Positions 45,701 through 57,691 of a stretch of 64,000 nt of DNA are shown here, piece by piece (position 1 is the stretch's first letter; each line of letters opens with the position of its first letter). Under the pieces are notes generated by a model, which did no database searches, had not been told where the DNA came from, and worked only from the letters and a program-made list of their open reading frames with translations. The DNA is from Eutreptiella sp. 'Long Island Sound 2002' (taxonomy: Eukaryota; Euglenozoa; Euglenophyceae; Eutreptiales; Eutreptiaceae), in contig OZ038382.1 in the NCBI GenBank assembly GCA_964036045.1, positions 2,936,612 to 3,000,611 on the forward strand. The letters are read 5' to 3'. The position numbers were made by a program, and so were the translations under genes.

Positions 45701-47655
45701 TGGGCCACTGGAACTGGAAGTGGAACCAGGCCAGGGGGAACTACTCCACCTATGAGCAGGAACTGCTCGCGGGTATGCTGGTGCTATCCTCACAAGCACG
45801 ACTGTTGGGGAGTAACCCTGTGGTCTGGCTATGCGACCAAGAACCGGTCCGCAGTTTCCAGAAGGGCCCCCCACCTGAGAAGGCCAAGCTACGTCGCTGG
45901 TGGACCTACCTCAGTCAACTACGGCTGACGGTACACCATATCCAGGGAGTGAAGAACGAGTGTGCCGACTACATCAGCCGCAACAACTTCGACGCCCTGA
46001 TTGGTGCCCGGTCTGAAGCGCTGGCTAAGGAAGCGTTCAGCCGTATGGACGTACACCTGGACCTGAACATGACCATGATACGCCCCCTGGATGGACTCCA
46101 ACAATCGGAGTACCTACAGGAGTTTGGGGATATCTACCGGCGCCTGGAGAAACGCCTTGAACCCCTCCTGGTCAACCAAGACCAGTGGAAGCGGGACAAG
46201 AGCTACCTCTGGCACGAGGACCGCATCGTGGTGCCTAGTGACCGAGTCCCAGCGCTGCTGAAGTGGACCCATGAGTCCAGTGGTCATGTGGGTGCTGACC
46301 GTACCCTGAGGCTGTTCAAGCAGTGGTTCCAGACTACGTGGACTGACGACCAGCTGCGGAAGACGCTCCTGCCTATCGTGGACAAGTGCCCGTGCAGGTC
46401 CTGTAAACCAGGGGATATCAGGGACAGAGGTCTCTACTCGACCCTGCCCATCCCTCACTGTGCTAACAGTGTTCTATACGTGGACTACACGGAGATGCCG
46501 AAGTTCGGGGGCTATGACTTCGCCCTCGTGGTAACCTGTGGGTTGACCAGGTTTACCAGGGTGTTCCCATGTACCAAGCACATTACCGGAGAGGAGACTA
46601 TCAAGATACTCCTGGAGGAGTGGTTTTGTGTCTATGGGGCGCCCAAGGAGATCAACTCCGATGAGGACGTACGAGTACGCTCAGATACTGGCTGGTACAA
46701 GAGGGTCCTGAGGTCCCTCAATGTCCAGGTGTCTACGGGGATTCCCTACTCTCACACGGGCAACCCCCTATGTGAGCGACAGATTCGTGTCCTGAAGGAG
46801 AACGTCAGGATATGGTGCAAAACTGAACGCACCAGAGACTGGGTGAGACTACTCCCCGTCATATCCTTGATGATGAACTCCCAAGAGAGTTCAGCTACTG
46901 GCTACTCGCCACATGAGCTATTCATGGGGCGCCCGGCATGGTTTCTACATGCCCCCTATCCAGAGGACACCCATTCTTCTGTGGGTGAATGGGTCCAAGA
47001 GCAACAAGCGAAGGTGGACAAGGCCAAGGCTATGCTCCAGAGAGTGAGGGAGCGTCAGTGGAACAAGAAGAACAAGCACCGTGTACCGGCCACCTACCAA
47101 GAAGGGGACTGGGTGCTGGTGCACCACAGTCGACTACCCGCCTGGCCACGCTCTACCAGCGATGACCCATACTTCGGGCCGTACAAGATCCTATCTGTGG
47201 ATGGGCACCGTATCACCGTGCGGTGTTCTCCCCGTCTAGGGGGGACCCTGGTGTGCGCCGCTCAACACCTGAAGCGCTACCATGATCCTGAAGACCTCTG
47301 TGGGGAGGAGTGGGAGCTGAACGACGAGGAAATCGCCGCTCTGGACCTACAAGGGGCTGCCAGCCCTATGGAAGTTGAAGGTGAACTCCCCGACATGAAC
47401 GCCGAGGAGATGGCTAAGGAGGGTTTCTACCTGGTGAAGTCTGTCCTACGCCACCGCTATCGCCAGGGTTGGCGCTTCCTCACCCTCTGGGAAGGGTTTG
47501 GAGTCGAAGAGGCCACCTAGGAGCCCTTCTCTGCATTTGTTCTACCTGAGGGACGCCTAAACTCAGTTCTGGTTGACTACTTGTCCCAGAACAACCTTGG
47601 TGAGTTGTTGAGGCTCGCTGAGACGCTTGCCTCCAAGAATAAAGCTAGGGACTGA
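42727..47655 (+). pseudogene. pol: Element C Pol polyprotein, nearly intact, one nonsense codon in chromodomain
   Basis: The protein is about 1,640 codons. Protease: VLDTGATISIVAKK (near 42800) and VLGTDFFVQHS. Methyltransferase-like block: 43261-43563. An acidic linker runs to about 44450. RT (44510-45210): KPGSTAKRLVVDYEELN, KMDKRSGFWQVDL, HIDD at 45079-45090. RNase H: LVTDASNVGGGG, YEQELLAGML, LCDQEP. Integrase: SSGHVGADRT and CPCRSC zinc ligands; core VDY, SDEDVRVRS, CERQ, with 35 residues between the second Asp of SDED and the Glu. Chromodomain: YLVKSVLRHRYRQ...LWEGFG. TAG at 47518-47520 stands where B encodes the conserved Trp of the chromodomain; the frame continues to TGA at 47653-47655. 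All upstream domains look functional. Confidence 0.94.
43261..43563 (+). other. Methyltransferase-like domain in element C Pol
   Basis: VELFASDKQHVLDLYCS, YKFYWPSFGMAYGNPRFSEL, GKVLTKVALERSRMVLCSPD, LPDEAIYVPLG. Motif IV reads NPRF (43381-43392) rather than NPPF. The rest aligns without large gaps to B. With B and D this shows the domain kept under constraint while the catalytic Pro varies. Confidence 0.7.
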
Positions 47656-49927
47656 ACCTTACCCTTACCTGCCAAAGCGTATGTGTGAGTGTGCTAGTCC
47701 TAAGGTCCTGAGAGCAAGCCGCAGAAGTGGTGTCCTAATTATACCCAAGTCTGCGCCCTTGCTGAACCTGGAGGGTTGGCTTATTGATGCCACGGGGTAC
47801 GCCCCGGGTCTCCCCTCCCCTATGCGCCCATATTCTGTGCTGGCGCAAAACCTTGGGGGAATACCCAGAGTGTTAATCCAGGTATTGTTTTCCCTACCTA
47901 CCTGTCTACTACAGGGAGGGGTGGCCAAAAGCTATGAAGGCATGCAAAACGCCTGTTTGCTATGTGGCCAAAAACACTAACCTAACCCACTGTCACAGCC
48001 CACCAACCCAGCTAAAATTGCAGGAAAAGGGTGGGACAGTGACACGCCCCCTACAGGTCCTACACACCCTACAGTGGCACCATCCTGGTGGGCGAGCGCT
48101 GGACAACTGGCTCTAGCCCGCAGGCAGGACTACCACTCCTACACGCACACTCTACTTGGCGTTGCGAAGAGGAAGTTCTCGAGGGTCCTAGCGACCCACC
48201 TGTGAAATGACAAGAGAACACAGCGCTGCTAAGCAACTGTGGCCTCACAGGGGACGCCACAACGCGTTTCCCCTTCAAGGGCTTGGAGGGAAGGAGTGCT
48301 CTCGTGTGCAAGGCGCAGATGTCGATGAAGTCGGACTCCCTGCTCTGCCACAGGCGGAGCGGAGTTACTTGTTTGTGTGATCTGCGCCCCTGTTTAGCAG
48401 GGCATAAAAAAGTGCTGCTGCACCACTCACCCTACCTGCCCACCTGTAAAACAAAGGCAAATGAAAGGGCGTTTGCGGCGGAGGAACCAAGGCACACTCC
48501 AGGTATTATACCCTTCTCAGTGTGCCCTATAATACGCTGTCCGCAAACACGCTGCATGGAGCAGCTACCCTTATCAAGCAAGCAAGCGTTAAGGGACTCC
48601 TCAGGTTCTCTTAAAGAACGTACCGAGGAGCCCCTGGGTAGCCTAAACAAGGTTTACCGTGCGCACTTCGCGTGGCCTACCCTTTAATGCGTGTGTGCAT
48701 GCACGACTATGCACAATCACGTTGGGCAAACCTGCCCATCTCCACAACAATCTTGACTCCACCAGGGGGTGGCCCCGCCTGGGCGTACCTACCTTACCTA
48801 CCGCTGGTAAGTGAAGCAAGGAGAGAAAACAAAAGGGGCGCACGCGAAGAACGTTGCTATGCACTTGTGTGTATGACTAATCACCCTGATCTGACCGCTA
48901 ATCATCTGCAATCTTTGTAATCAATCCCTCTACCGCGCCCTATCGTGGTTATCGTTGTTAACGCTGCTACACGACTCGTTCACGGAGACACGAGACGAGC
49001 AATGTGTATGCGGCATGCAAGACGAGCATACCTGTAGTTTATACCTGATTCATTGAAGTCTTTTCAATTGATTTTCGAATTCTTGAATTTTTGAAGCTTC
49101 TATTAGTGTGGGTGGAATCTGTATGTTTGTTTATTAATGTGTGTCTCGTCATTTTCAAGACTACGTGATACATACGTTTATAATTCCATTATTTTTCCAT
49201 TTTCCGGCGCTTCGCTAGGAGCCGCTCCTGCGCGCCGCCATTTTATGCGTATGAATTTCTGGACTTAAAAAATCCAGAGATGACTATAATTTCTATAAAA
49301 ATGTGCCTTTGATGCACAATTGGATTCTACTCAGGTGTGTCGTTTCAGAAAAATTCTACGCCGTCATTTGACGGATTTTGGTGTCGTCGCTTCGTTTTTG
49401 CGTGGATTCGTCCATAATTCTCCCATTCCTGCCTCTGCAGATACCCACGCGCAGCCTCGCTGAGTAGGCCGTGTTCGGGCCAAAACGCAGGTGCCTGGAG
49501 AGACTGAGCAGAACCAGGACCCCACCAAGGGGCAAATTAATTTCTTTTCGACTCCCTACGCCCTAAGACAGGTCACAGGTCGCCAGCAGGTTTACGAGAA
49601 CCCATGCGAGTGTGTATAATGTGTCTTGCGTTTGGGTTGTGTCGACGCTGCGTCTTGGAGGAAGGGATGCATATGCACATGTTTGGCATGCTCCCAATCT
49701 AACCCAACCAAGCCACAGGAGCCCCGGCAGCGCCAAGAGCGCTGAGTCTTCTGTAGGAAACTGTACAATCAGAGCAGCAAAAGGACGCCAGCCATGGTGA
49801 GCGCCCATTTTTCAGTGTGAGGGAGACTGTAGGTATTTTAAAGTAGATGTGGAAACCAAGGAAAGGCCAAGAAAAATTCCCTTTTTCCTAAAATGCGACA
49901 GTGGTGGCCACCACAGCACAAGGGGGG
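47656..49927 (+). other. Element C long 3' noncoding region
   Basis: About 2.3 kb without a credible gene. Roughly 47818-48770 is homologous to 8825-9790 of element B. The rest is AT-rich around 49040-49400 and unrelated to B. It ends in the polypurine tract AGGGGGG (49921-49927). Confidence 0.75.
48469..48550 (+). ncRNA. Conserved pseudoknot-like structure in element C 3' region
   Basis: Outer stem GTTTGCGG (48471-48478) with CCGCAAAC (48541-48548). Inner interleaved stems: GGCACACT (48491-48498) with AGTGTGCC (48519-48526), and GTATTATA (48503-48510) with TATAATAC (48528-48535). One inner stem is longer than in B. The homologue is 9457-9538. Confidence 0.55.
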
Positions 49928-50725
49928 AGTAAGAAAAAGTGCTTTTCCATTGCTTTGGGACATACCCTAGTTGTATTAGAGATGCACTGAGCATCCATGC
50001 ATTTTTATCTTAGTATTGGTCCAGCCAAAAGTGGTGAGAACACATTTTGACCTATGGAACCAAACACCCAATCAGGATATTGAGTGGACCCCTTAATCCC
50101 CTTTCAATCAGAAGTAAAACATCTTTTCCTGAGTTGACTGAGCACTGACATACCTAAGGTAGAGCCTATGAATTTATCTATGTTTTTCCATGAATACTTA
50201 TCTGCCCTAGTGGTATGCACCATAGGGGGTTAGGCACCTCTTTTTGAGAGGTCCTGGGTTCAATTCCTGGTCAGCCTAACTAAGTAGGAAGATCCCATGT
50301 GACATGGCAGTGACCTCATCGCCACATACCATGCCACCTCAGCACATATGGGACCCAAAACAAAGAGTGCACATCTCCTAAGATGGCACTATGGAGAGAG
50401 AGTGATCCTGTGGCAGTTTTCTAACTCTTTTCCCAAAACATTTCAGCTATCGCTGTGAATATGCATTCATTTGTATCCTGAGTTGCAGTTTCTGTGAATA
50501 TCTAATCATCTTTCACTGTTTACACTGCAGCCCTTCATGCTTTGATCCTGAATTACCTTCTCCTTGCATACTATTGGCTTGGGCTATCCTGGATTGAGTT
50601 GGCTTTACTGTATTTCAACAAACAAAAGCTTTTCATCATCCAAAACCAGCAGCAGGACACCCTACAGCAACAACAAGCAGCAGGAGAAGCACAAACACAG
50701 TGCTGAAAACACTATAAACTTTTCT
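49928..50725 (+). repeat. Element C 3' LTR (798 bp)
   Basis: Same length as 39329-40126; two differences seen. It ends TTTTCT followed by the target duplication GTATG (50726-50730). Confidence 0.95.
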
Positions 50726-50730
50726 GTATG

Positions 50731-53700
50731 CGACCTGTACCTCATTCTTCAATGCCTCATTGGTGCCATGGACTGAGTGCCATGGACCTGCAGTAGTGAG
50801 GGGTAGACCAGGACGCCCTGCCCCTGTGGGGACCCCCCCCCAGCGCATGTGCCAGCTATGGTGCCATGGGAGTGCCAGGTCACAGAGTGGAGGGGAGCCC
50901 CACGTCCTATCACCAGTGGGACATTACTGTCACACTGAGCCGGGTGCTGTGTGGGTATCCACATGGCACTTCCCAGCCCGGAGGCTGCACAGGATGTGGC
51001 CGATGATGGGAGTAGTGGGCTAAGGGCGACCGGAGCGCATATCTGCGCAGGTGGGGCAACCAGAATCGAAGGGACCAGGTAAACCGTGAGCACCACGGCA
51101 AGGCACAGTGCCAAGGAGGGGTTGGAGTGGCGCGAAGCGCTAGAAACCCTTGGGGAGGGGAGTGGGAGGGGTAAGTATGCAGATGACTGGATGACTGGTG
51201 GTAACCTCAAGGGGTGAGTGACCACGAAGGGAGGGGGAAAGCCTTGACCAGGGCAGCCCCACCAATATCCTGAAGGACAGTGGGTGACTGACCCTGAGGA
51301 AGGCAGAGCATGGCGCGCCCAGCGAGGGGACCAGTTTTTCAGGTTTTTTTTATGCCAATTTTGGACCCCCCGCAAGGACAGTACCCAGGCAGCGACCTAC
51401 GAGTCGCGCCGGAGGAATACAGGTGGGTACGGCGGGATATACCCCGCATGAAGGCGGCGCCAGGGGGTTGGACCCTTCGGGGTGCCAGCCCTCCATAAGG
51501 GAGGCGGTGTTGGGACACCGGAGGGACGTTACCCTGAGGTATGGCTGGATCTGGGGTCTGGGATCATGGACCCTATGCCTTAGCCCTGCTGATTGGGTAC
51601 AATATGCCCAGGGTGCCATGGACTGAGTGCCATGGACCTACTGATTGGGCATGAGATGGCATGGATGAGAAGGTAAGGGGTTTTCTGGCGAGACCCCTGG
51701 CTTTCAGGATGTCATGACATGCCAACCCACTCAAGACCTATTCTTTCCGCTCCTTATTGGGTCTGAGTCAGGGATGCCCAGCGAAAGCTGGTGGCTACCC
51801 CGACGGTTGGACGTCAATCGCACATACACACCTGTGAACACACAATCAGCAGGCAAGGACAGAATGGAGAGACCTCTACAGGTTTTGCAACCACCGGCAG
51901 GGACCCACTGTGAAAGTGGTCCTGATGCCACGCCCATTTGTCCAGAAATGCTGAGCAGTTTGCTGCCATTGACTCCAGCAGAATTCACACCTGAACAGGC
52001 CTTGAGCGAAGGACTGAATCAGGTCCAAAGACTGACTGGGACTACCCCTGAGAGCAGTAACCCAGAGTCCCCATCCGATGAATGGGGCTATGCTAACAGC
52101 ATATCAGTCCTGCTCGCCCCGTCCGGGAGTATAGCCACCCAGGCTGGGATTTGACAGAGTTCCAGAGGGTGGATTGGATAAGATACTCCCCCTGCTTCGA
52201 TGCCAACAAAGGGCGACCCACAGCTCGTGGACGCCCTATGCATTATGACGTCCCTCTTGGCTGGATTGTGCTGTCAGGTGAAGGCACCCCAGTCTGCACA
52301 GCCAGAAAAGCCTGAAGTGCCAACGACCGGTGAGCCCTGTCGCTGCAGCGTACGGGTCCTGGCAGCTGTGACGGACTGTGACCGGACCAAGGAGGTGATG
52401 GTCGACGACATCTCCTCCTTCTTTTTTCCTTTCCCCTTTCCTATCCAGCCAGAGCCGTCCGATCAAGGTCCTGCCGCCCAGTTGCAAGTCTCTGGGGACT
52501 TGACCAAGATGATCGCGGCCTGTGCCAGGATTGGCTGCCCGTGAGCAGGATTTCGAGTCTTGCTCGGGTGATGAGGGCATGAGCGTGGTGCCATGAACGT
52601 CAGTGTCATGGACCTTAGGGACCCGCAGGACGATGTCCTGCCGTCCAGCTTAGCCCCAACCGTGGCCTCTTAGGAGACCATGGCGAAACGCCCCATCAGC
52701 CCGCTGAAACACCGCGGAATGTGTGAGTTGGTGAGTGGAGTGCGTGTGAGGAATGTGCTTGGCAGCAGGGGGTGAACAATGTCCTCCAGTGGGGGCCCAC
52801 CAGATCCAGCAAGGTCTATTCTTCCCGGGTAGACGGACAATCTACCTTATGGATGCACTCACGCATCGTCAAAGACTGCCACCACAGCCTTGTGGTTACC
52901 CTGCGAGGGCCTGGAGGACCTGCACTCAGTGGGAACCCCAAGTCAACCTTAGGGGAGTCCCCGGTCTGGGGTAGTCTTCTTACAGCGCCCCCAAGTGTAG
53001 GCTGTATGGGGACGGCTGATGCCTACCTGCCTGCCTGAGCCAAGTGTGTCTTGCTTTCGGGTGTAGTAGTGATGTGTTGACTGTGATCTGAAGTGTCCTG
53101 ACATCTCACTGTGGGCGCTGCCTACCCACAGTACCAAACCAGACCGCCCAGTTGCAAGTCTCTGGGGATCTGGGAACCAGACCGCCCAGTTGCAAGTCTC
53201 TGGGGCTCTGGGCAACGTGTAGGTCTTCTCTTTTCCCTTATATATGCATATGTATGTCACAATCTTTTGTACCCCCCTGTCCTGCAGGCAGAGGCTGGTA
53301 TACCCAGAGTAAATACATTCAGCAGGATGTATTTCAGGATCCAAGGGGAGCCGTTAAGCCAAAGTAGTCCATCAGACCATCAGGTCTGGACTTGAGGCGG
53401 TACGACCACCATATCCTGGGTCCATACGCCTACACTAATCTCTCTTCCTCTACCACAGGAGATGGGCACTCAACCCATCTCCCACTGATACATATACAGT
53501 CATATTTGCTGTCCGTATGGAGCTGACACGCCCAGGCCACCAACTTGGGCGGATAGGCCCCAGACTGGCAGCAACACAGGGTAGTGTCCAGCCTATGTGT
53601 GCCTAAAATTGGCTCCCAAACTGCAGCAGTCCCCTTGTTTGGGGTCGCCAACACCCAAACACAACTAAAAGGGCCAATCAAAGAAGAAACAGGTTGTTGG

Positions 53701-55014
53701 ACTGCAAACAGCGGGACCCGCTGGGTAGTGCAGTCAAGTGCAGGCCCCCATATGCGGAGAACCCACCATATACGTGTACTTAGGCAGCACATTTAGTGTC
53801 GGAGTGGAGTCCAGACCCCAGTACAGTGCGTAGGTTGCAGCCACTGGGGCCGTGGACATCCCCAACACATGGGCTGTTAAGAGGACGTTTCTGGCCTTCT
53901 GGTGCAGCACCAACACCCAGAGGCCCTGAAGAGTCTGTTCTGCACTGCAGCAGTGTAAGGTCTTGGAGTCAGACCGGTCCAGAAGATCCACTGATGACCA
54001 AGTCGGGTCAGTTCTTGTACAATCCCATGGCTGGAAAACCAGGGATAGGGTCACGAGGGGAAATGGCCATGTGAACCCAGGTATCGGCCAGAAACCTGGC
54101 AGCTGCAGGGGGTTGACACTGGCCCAGTCTGAGGTGCATAAAAAGTCGCAGCAACGTCCTGAGATAGTCCACAGAGCCGCCATGGCTAAGGGGGCACCTC
54201 AAAGATTCCACCTAATGTAAGCTCTTGTGGAGGCTGTGGCTGTAAACAGCACTGCTTGTGGTATGAGTACAGTAACTTTTGGTGTCCCTGAGTGAAACTG
54301 AAGTAAGGTATGCTGAGTATTCTGACTGAAATATGTATGCTGCAAGTAGTCTGACTGAATCCAGGCACTGCAGGCGCTGGCATAGCCTCTGCAGTACCTC
54401 TGTCCTGAATCCTGACTGATCCTGGATGATCAGTAGCAATCTGTACATTGTTCTTCTCTGCATCGCTGGGGTTGATGGGATCTAACGCCCACTGAAGGTA
54501 TGGGTCCCAGCCCACTGAATGGACTGTCATCTGTTTCTATTTTTTCACCCACTGTTGGCACGTGGGCCCTTCCTTCATGGAAGTGGGCAGCCAGTGTCTT
54601 GATAGAACATTCAGTCTTCAATCTGGATAGGTGCTGGACGGAGGATAATGATGGCATGCCTGAACCATTTCCTCCTGTCACAGCATACCTTGAGTTTTAA
54701 CTTATTGACTTTCTGTGTTGCTTGTTTTTCATTTGAATGTGTAGAGACCGCATTAGGTTGTTGTGCTAACCTGATGGTTCAGCCCAACAGAAGCACTGAT
54801 GGGCAGCGGGAGGCCACACGGCTATAATCGTTTTTCCGTGTCAGTTTTCGCCAGCATGATTGCTGGGCTGGGGGGGGGAGTGTAAAACGGTTTGAGCCGT
54901 AGGTGAAGTTTTACACCCACCCATCCCATCCCTGTTTTTTTCCTGGTTCTAGGTCACGACGTCACCACCTTTGTTTTTTCCGCTTCAACGGTGTCGTTGA
55001 GCTAGGGAGGGGAG
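50731..55014 (+). other. Element E internal region right of element C, no pol found
   Basis: About 4.3 kb with only short ORFs (for example 51714-52154 and 52200-52544) that have no recognisable motif. A 28-bp sequence (GTGCCATGGAC core, itself doubled) occurs at 50762-50789 and 51612-51639. CCGCCCAGTTGCAAGTCTCT plus GGGG occurs at 52474-52497, 53144-53167 and 53182-53205; the last two are a 38-bp tandem repeat. No protease, RT or integrase motif appears, so E looks like a large non-autonomous retrotransposon derivative. Confidence 0.6.
55003..55014 (+). other. Element E polypurine tract
   Basis: TAGGGAGGGGAG directly precedes TGTTTGG, the start of the 3' LTR. The same arrangement precedes the putative LTR of element A at 16447. 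Confidence 0.75.
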
Positions 55015-57021
55015 TGTTTGGTTTCCGTCATGCCCTGCGCCCCCCGGCCCCCCCTGTGGGGCCTGATCTCCGGTTATGGGGACACATACTCCTCTTTGTG
55101 CTGACCCCCGTCATCCCCTTGTGTAGGCTATTATAGGCCCACACTATGAGATTTGATAGGGGATATCATTAGCCTTCATCCCCCCTTAACCTTTCCTTTC
55201 ATTGTACTTTTGACTTGAGCCTGCAGGAGGGATATCATGGAACTCGGCCTGTTTTTCCGCCGCTTTCGTATCAGTCATTAGGGAATTCATTGCTCTGTTG
55301 ATACCTATGCGAATTTGCCTTAAATTTGCATAGGTACAGAAGTTAAATATTGGCAGCGGCCTGGTGGTGAACCGGCGTCGCGCCAATTCGCGGGCGAACT
55401 GCCAGTTGGGATCTGGCGACCCAAATCGCGAGACCATGAACTGGCCTTTACGGCAACTTCATCCTGTTGACCTGAATTAATTCTGACTGCATGGTTGTAA
55501 TAGTCAATACTTGGTTTATGATAGGGAATTAAAAGTTCAGGTCCCGGTGCCACTATTTTCAAAAACCCCTTAACGTCATGGTGCCCAGCCATTTAAAGTA
55601 TAGGGATAGCTTAGGCATCGTTGCCGGCACCTTACGGTGCCTTTTTCTTTTACCCCCCATTGTTAGATTAGGCATGGCATGCATATCTTATGCATTTCAT
55701 GTAGTCACTTCAACCTAACCGTAAATTGAGATTTTCCATCCATTTCTCTTGAGGAGAGATGCAATGGAATGGCATGACTCTCCTCTACATTGGTATGTTA
55801 TTTGTTTGTGTGAGTTGCAAGCCAGTTTGGAGATATGCCTTAATTATTAAGATTGAATTGAGTTTTGGTTGTGGTGAAGAGACCATGGTGAATCTCAAGC
55901 TCAAGTTGATTTCATTGATTCCAGGGTGAACCCAACATGGGTAATCATTTTGTTTTGCCTTCCCTTCCCTTTGCAACGTCGAGATATGGTCGTGGTGGGT
56001 CACCACACTCCATGGTGGGACCCACTTTCATGCATAAATAGTGCATTTTTGTTGTGTTCATGATGTCACTTTGTCGAGTTTGTGTGTCACGTCATTTTCG
56101 ACTTTTCACGTAATTTCTTTTTGGTAACGTAGCAACGTGTCTCTACTTTCATTATCACTCTGGTTCGAGTCCATTTGAGCCATTGGTGATTTTTGGCGTC
56201 AATTTTGGTTTCGACATTTTGAGCACTTTGTTTTCATGTGCTCAAAGTTCGCCACTATATCTCCAAGATATAGTGGCGACGGAAAAAAAGTAAGAGCTCA
56301 TTTTGTTCGTACTTGGTGAGTACAAACAATATATGTTCGAGTTTTGGTTGCGTTTCGATGCTTTCGACATCTTTTGGTTGGAAGTTTTAAACCTTTTTGA
56401 GCTCGTTTTGGCATAGTCATTTTATGCCAAAAATCACTCATTTTTGGCCTGTCATGGGCCTACATTTCGAGCTTGGATCTCCAAGCTCGTGTCGAGTTTG
56501 AGTCTAAGTGTTGTTTGTGCGTGTTGTGGCATGTGTCTTCTTTCCTTAATGCAACTTGTTCGGCCGTGATTCATTGTACATAGGGCCACACATAAATTTT
56601 AGTGATTGTGTCTTGCATTTCATTTTTTTCATGTGTTCACTTGTGGTGACCATGGAGATCCACTACTATAGAGTTTTCGGTCGAACTTTCGATCATTCGA
56701 GGTCTCCATGGTCCCTACTATTCATATATGGTCATTACAGGTTGTCGTCGATTTTTGTCTTTACGCTACAACCAATTTTCTATGTGCCATTTTGGTCAAT
56801 TTTTGCTTGTAGTAAATTTGGTCATGTGAACATTGCCCAAATTTACTCAGTTATGGGTTGACTTTTTGAACTCATATCTTCATGTACATGTTGAGTTCGA
56901 ACCCAAGTGTTGATCCCAAGGAAAGAGCATGCTTGCCAGTCCACGTGCATGCTTTTACTTGGTTATAACTCACTTTGGGCTTACCACACCATTGCAATCT
57001 CTAAAACTGTTTGGAGATTTC
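55015..57021 (+). repeat. Element E 3' LTR, interrupted by element D
   Basis: It matches 33917-35923 throughout, with scattered substitutions and a 1-nt indel near the start. The match stops at 57021/57022, in the middle of the longer 5' LTR, exactly where element D begins. Confidence 0.85.
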
Positions 57022-57562
57022 AGTGAAGTGGACCCACAATCCTAAGCACCACAGGTTAAAAAGGTTTTGACAGCCCGACACATTGATGTCATTTTACTGG
57101 CATGCATGTCATTTGCTGATGCATGAAGATCATGATTTGGATGGTCACTGATGCATGATGATCATGATTTGGATGGTCATTTATACTGATTTTGTATCCT
57201 TGCAACCCTGTGTCTCTAAGGCTATTGGAGTCGCTTTTACTACTATTTTACACAGTTTCGTGCTATGCGCCCCTCTTTGAGTGGGAGCCTTTGTTGGGCT
57301 ATTGGCGCTATTCATTCTTTTGCTCTTGGTAGGAAATACCCATGGTGGTCACATGTGCACAACACAAATAACAAGCAAAGGGCAATAGAGAAAGCAAATA
57401 AGCAAAGCGTGTAAAGTAAACGAAGTGAATGGAAAACTGCGAGTGTAAATAAGTCAGTGGTTTGACACATACTCTGTGTTTGTACAGCCTCAGTGTGATA
57501 CAATGAATGAGTCCAAGGTGCAGTGCTTTCTAAGGGGTGCTGGTTAGAGCCTAAATCTTAGT
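57022..57562 (+). repeat. Element D 5' LTR (about 541 bp, inferred)
   Basis: The left edge is the break in E's LTR and reads AGTGAAGTGG, starting AG like B and C. The right edge is set by the primer site. It contains two 32-bp tandem units at 57117-57148 and 57149-57180 (TGATGCATGAWGATCATGAT core). The 3' LTR is outside the window, so termini are not confirmed. Confidence 0.6.
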
Positions 57563-57575
57563 GGTAGCAGAGCGA
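57563..57575 (+). other. Element D primer-binding site
   Basis: GGTAGCAGAGCGA, preceded by T, matches the initiator tRNA-Met pattern of B, C and G. Confidence 0.7.
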
Positions 57576-57691
57576 ACGATTCTGAAGGTGTCAACTATAC
57601 AAAGGCGCCTGATCTGTCTGTGTCTGTCTGTTCTGTCAGTTCTTTGAACAGTTCTGCCTGTTTGAATCTGAACTGTGATAAGACGAGTGAC

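Larger units (their letters stand above)
39329..50725 (+). mobile_element. Element C: full-length Ty3/gypsy retrotransposon
   Basis: The element is 11.4 kb with 798-bp LTRs that differ at only two positions seen (near 39372 and 40093), and a GTATG target duplication at 39324-39328 and 50726-50730. It is the best preserved copy here: gag is intact and pol is open from protease to the chromodomain, with one nonsense codon at 47518-47520. It is inserted into element E. Confidence 0.96.
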
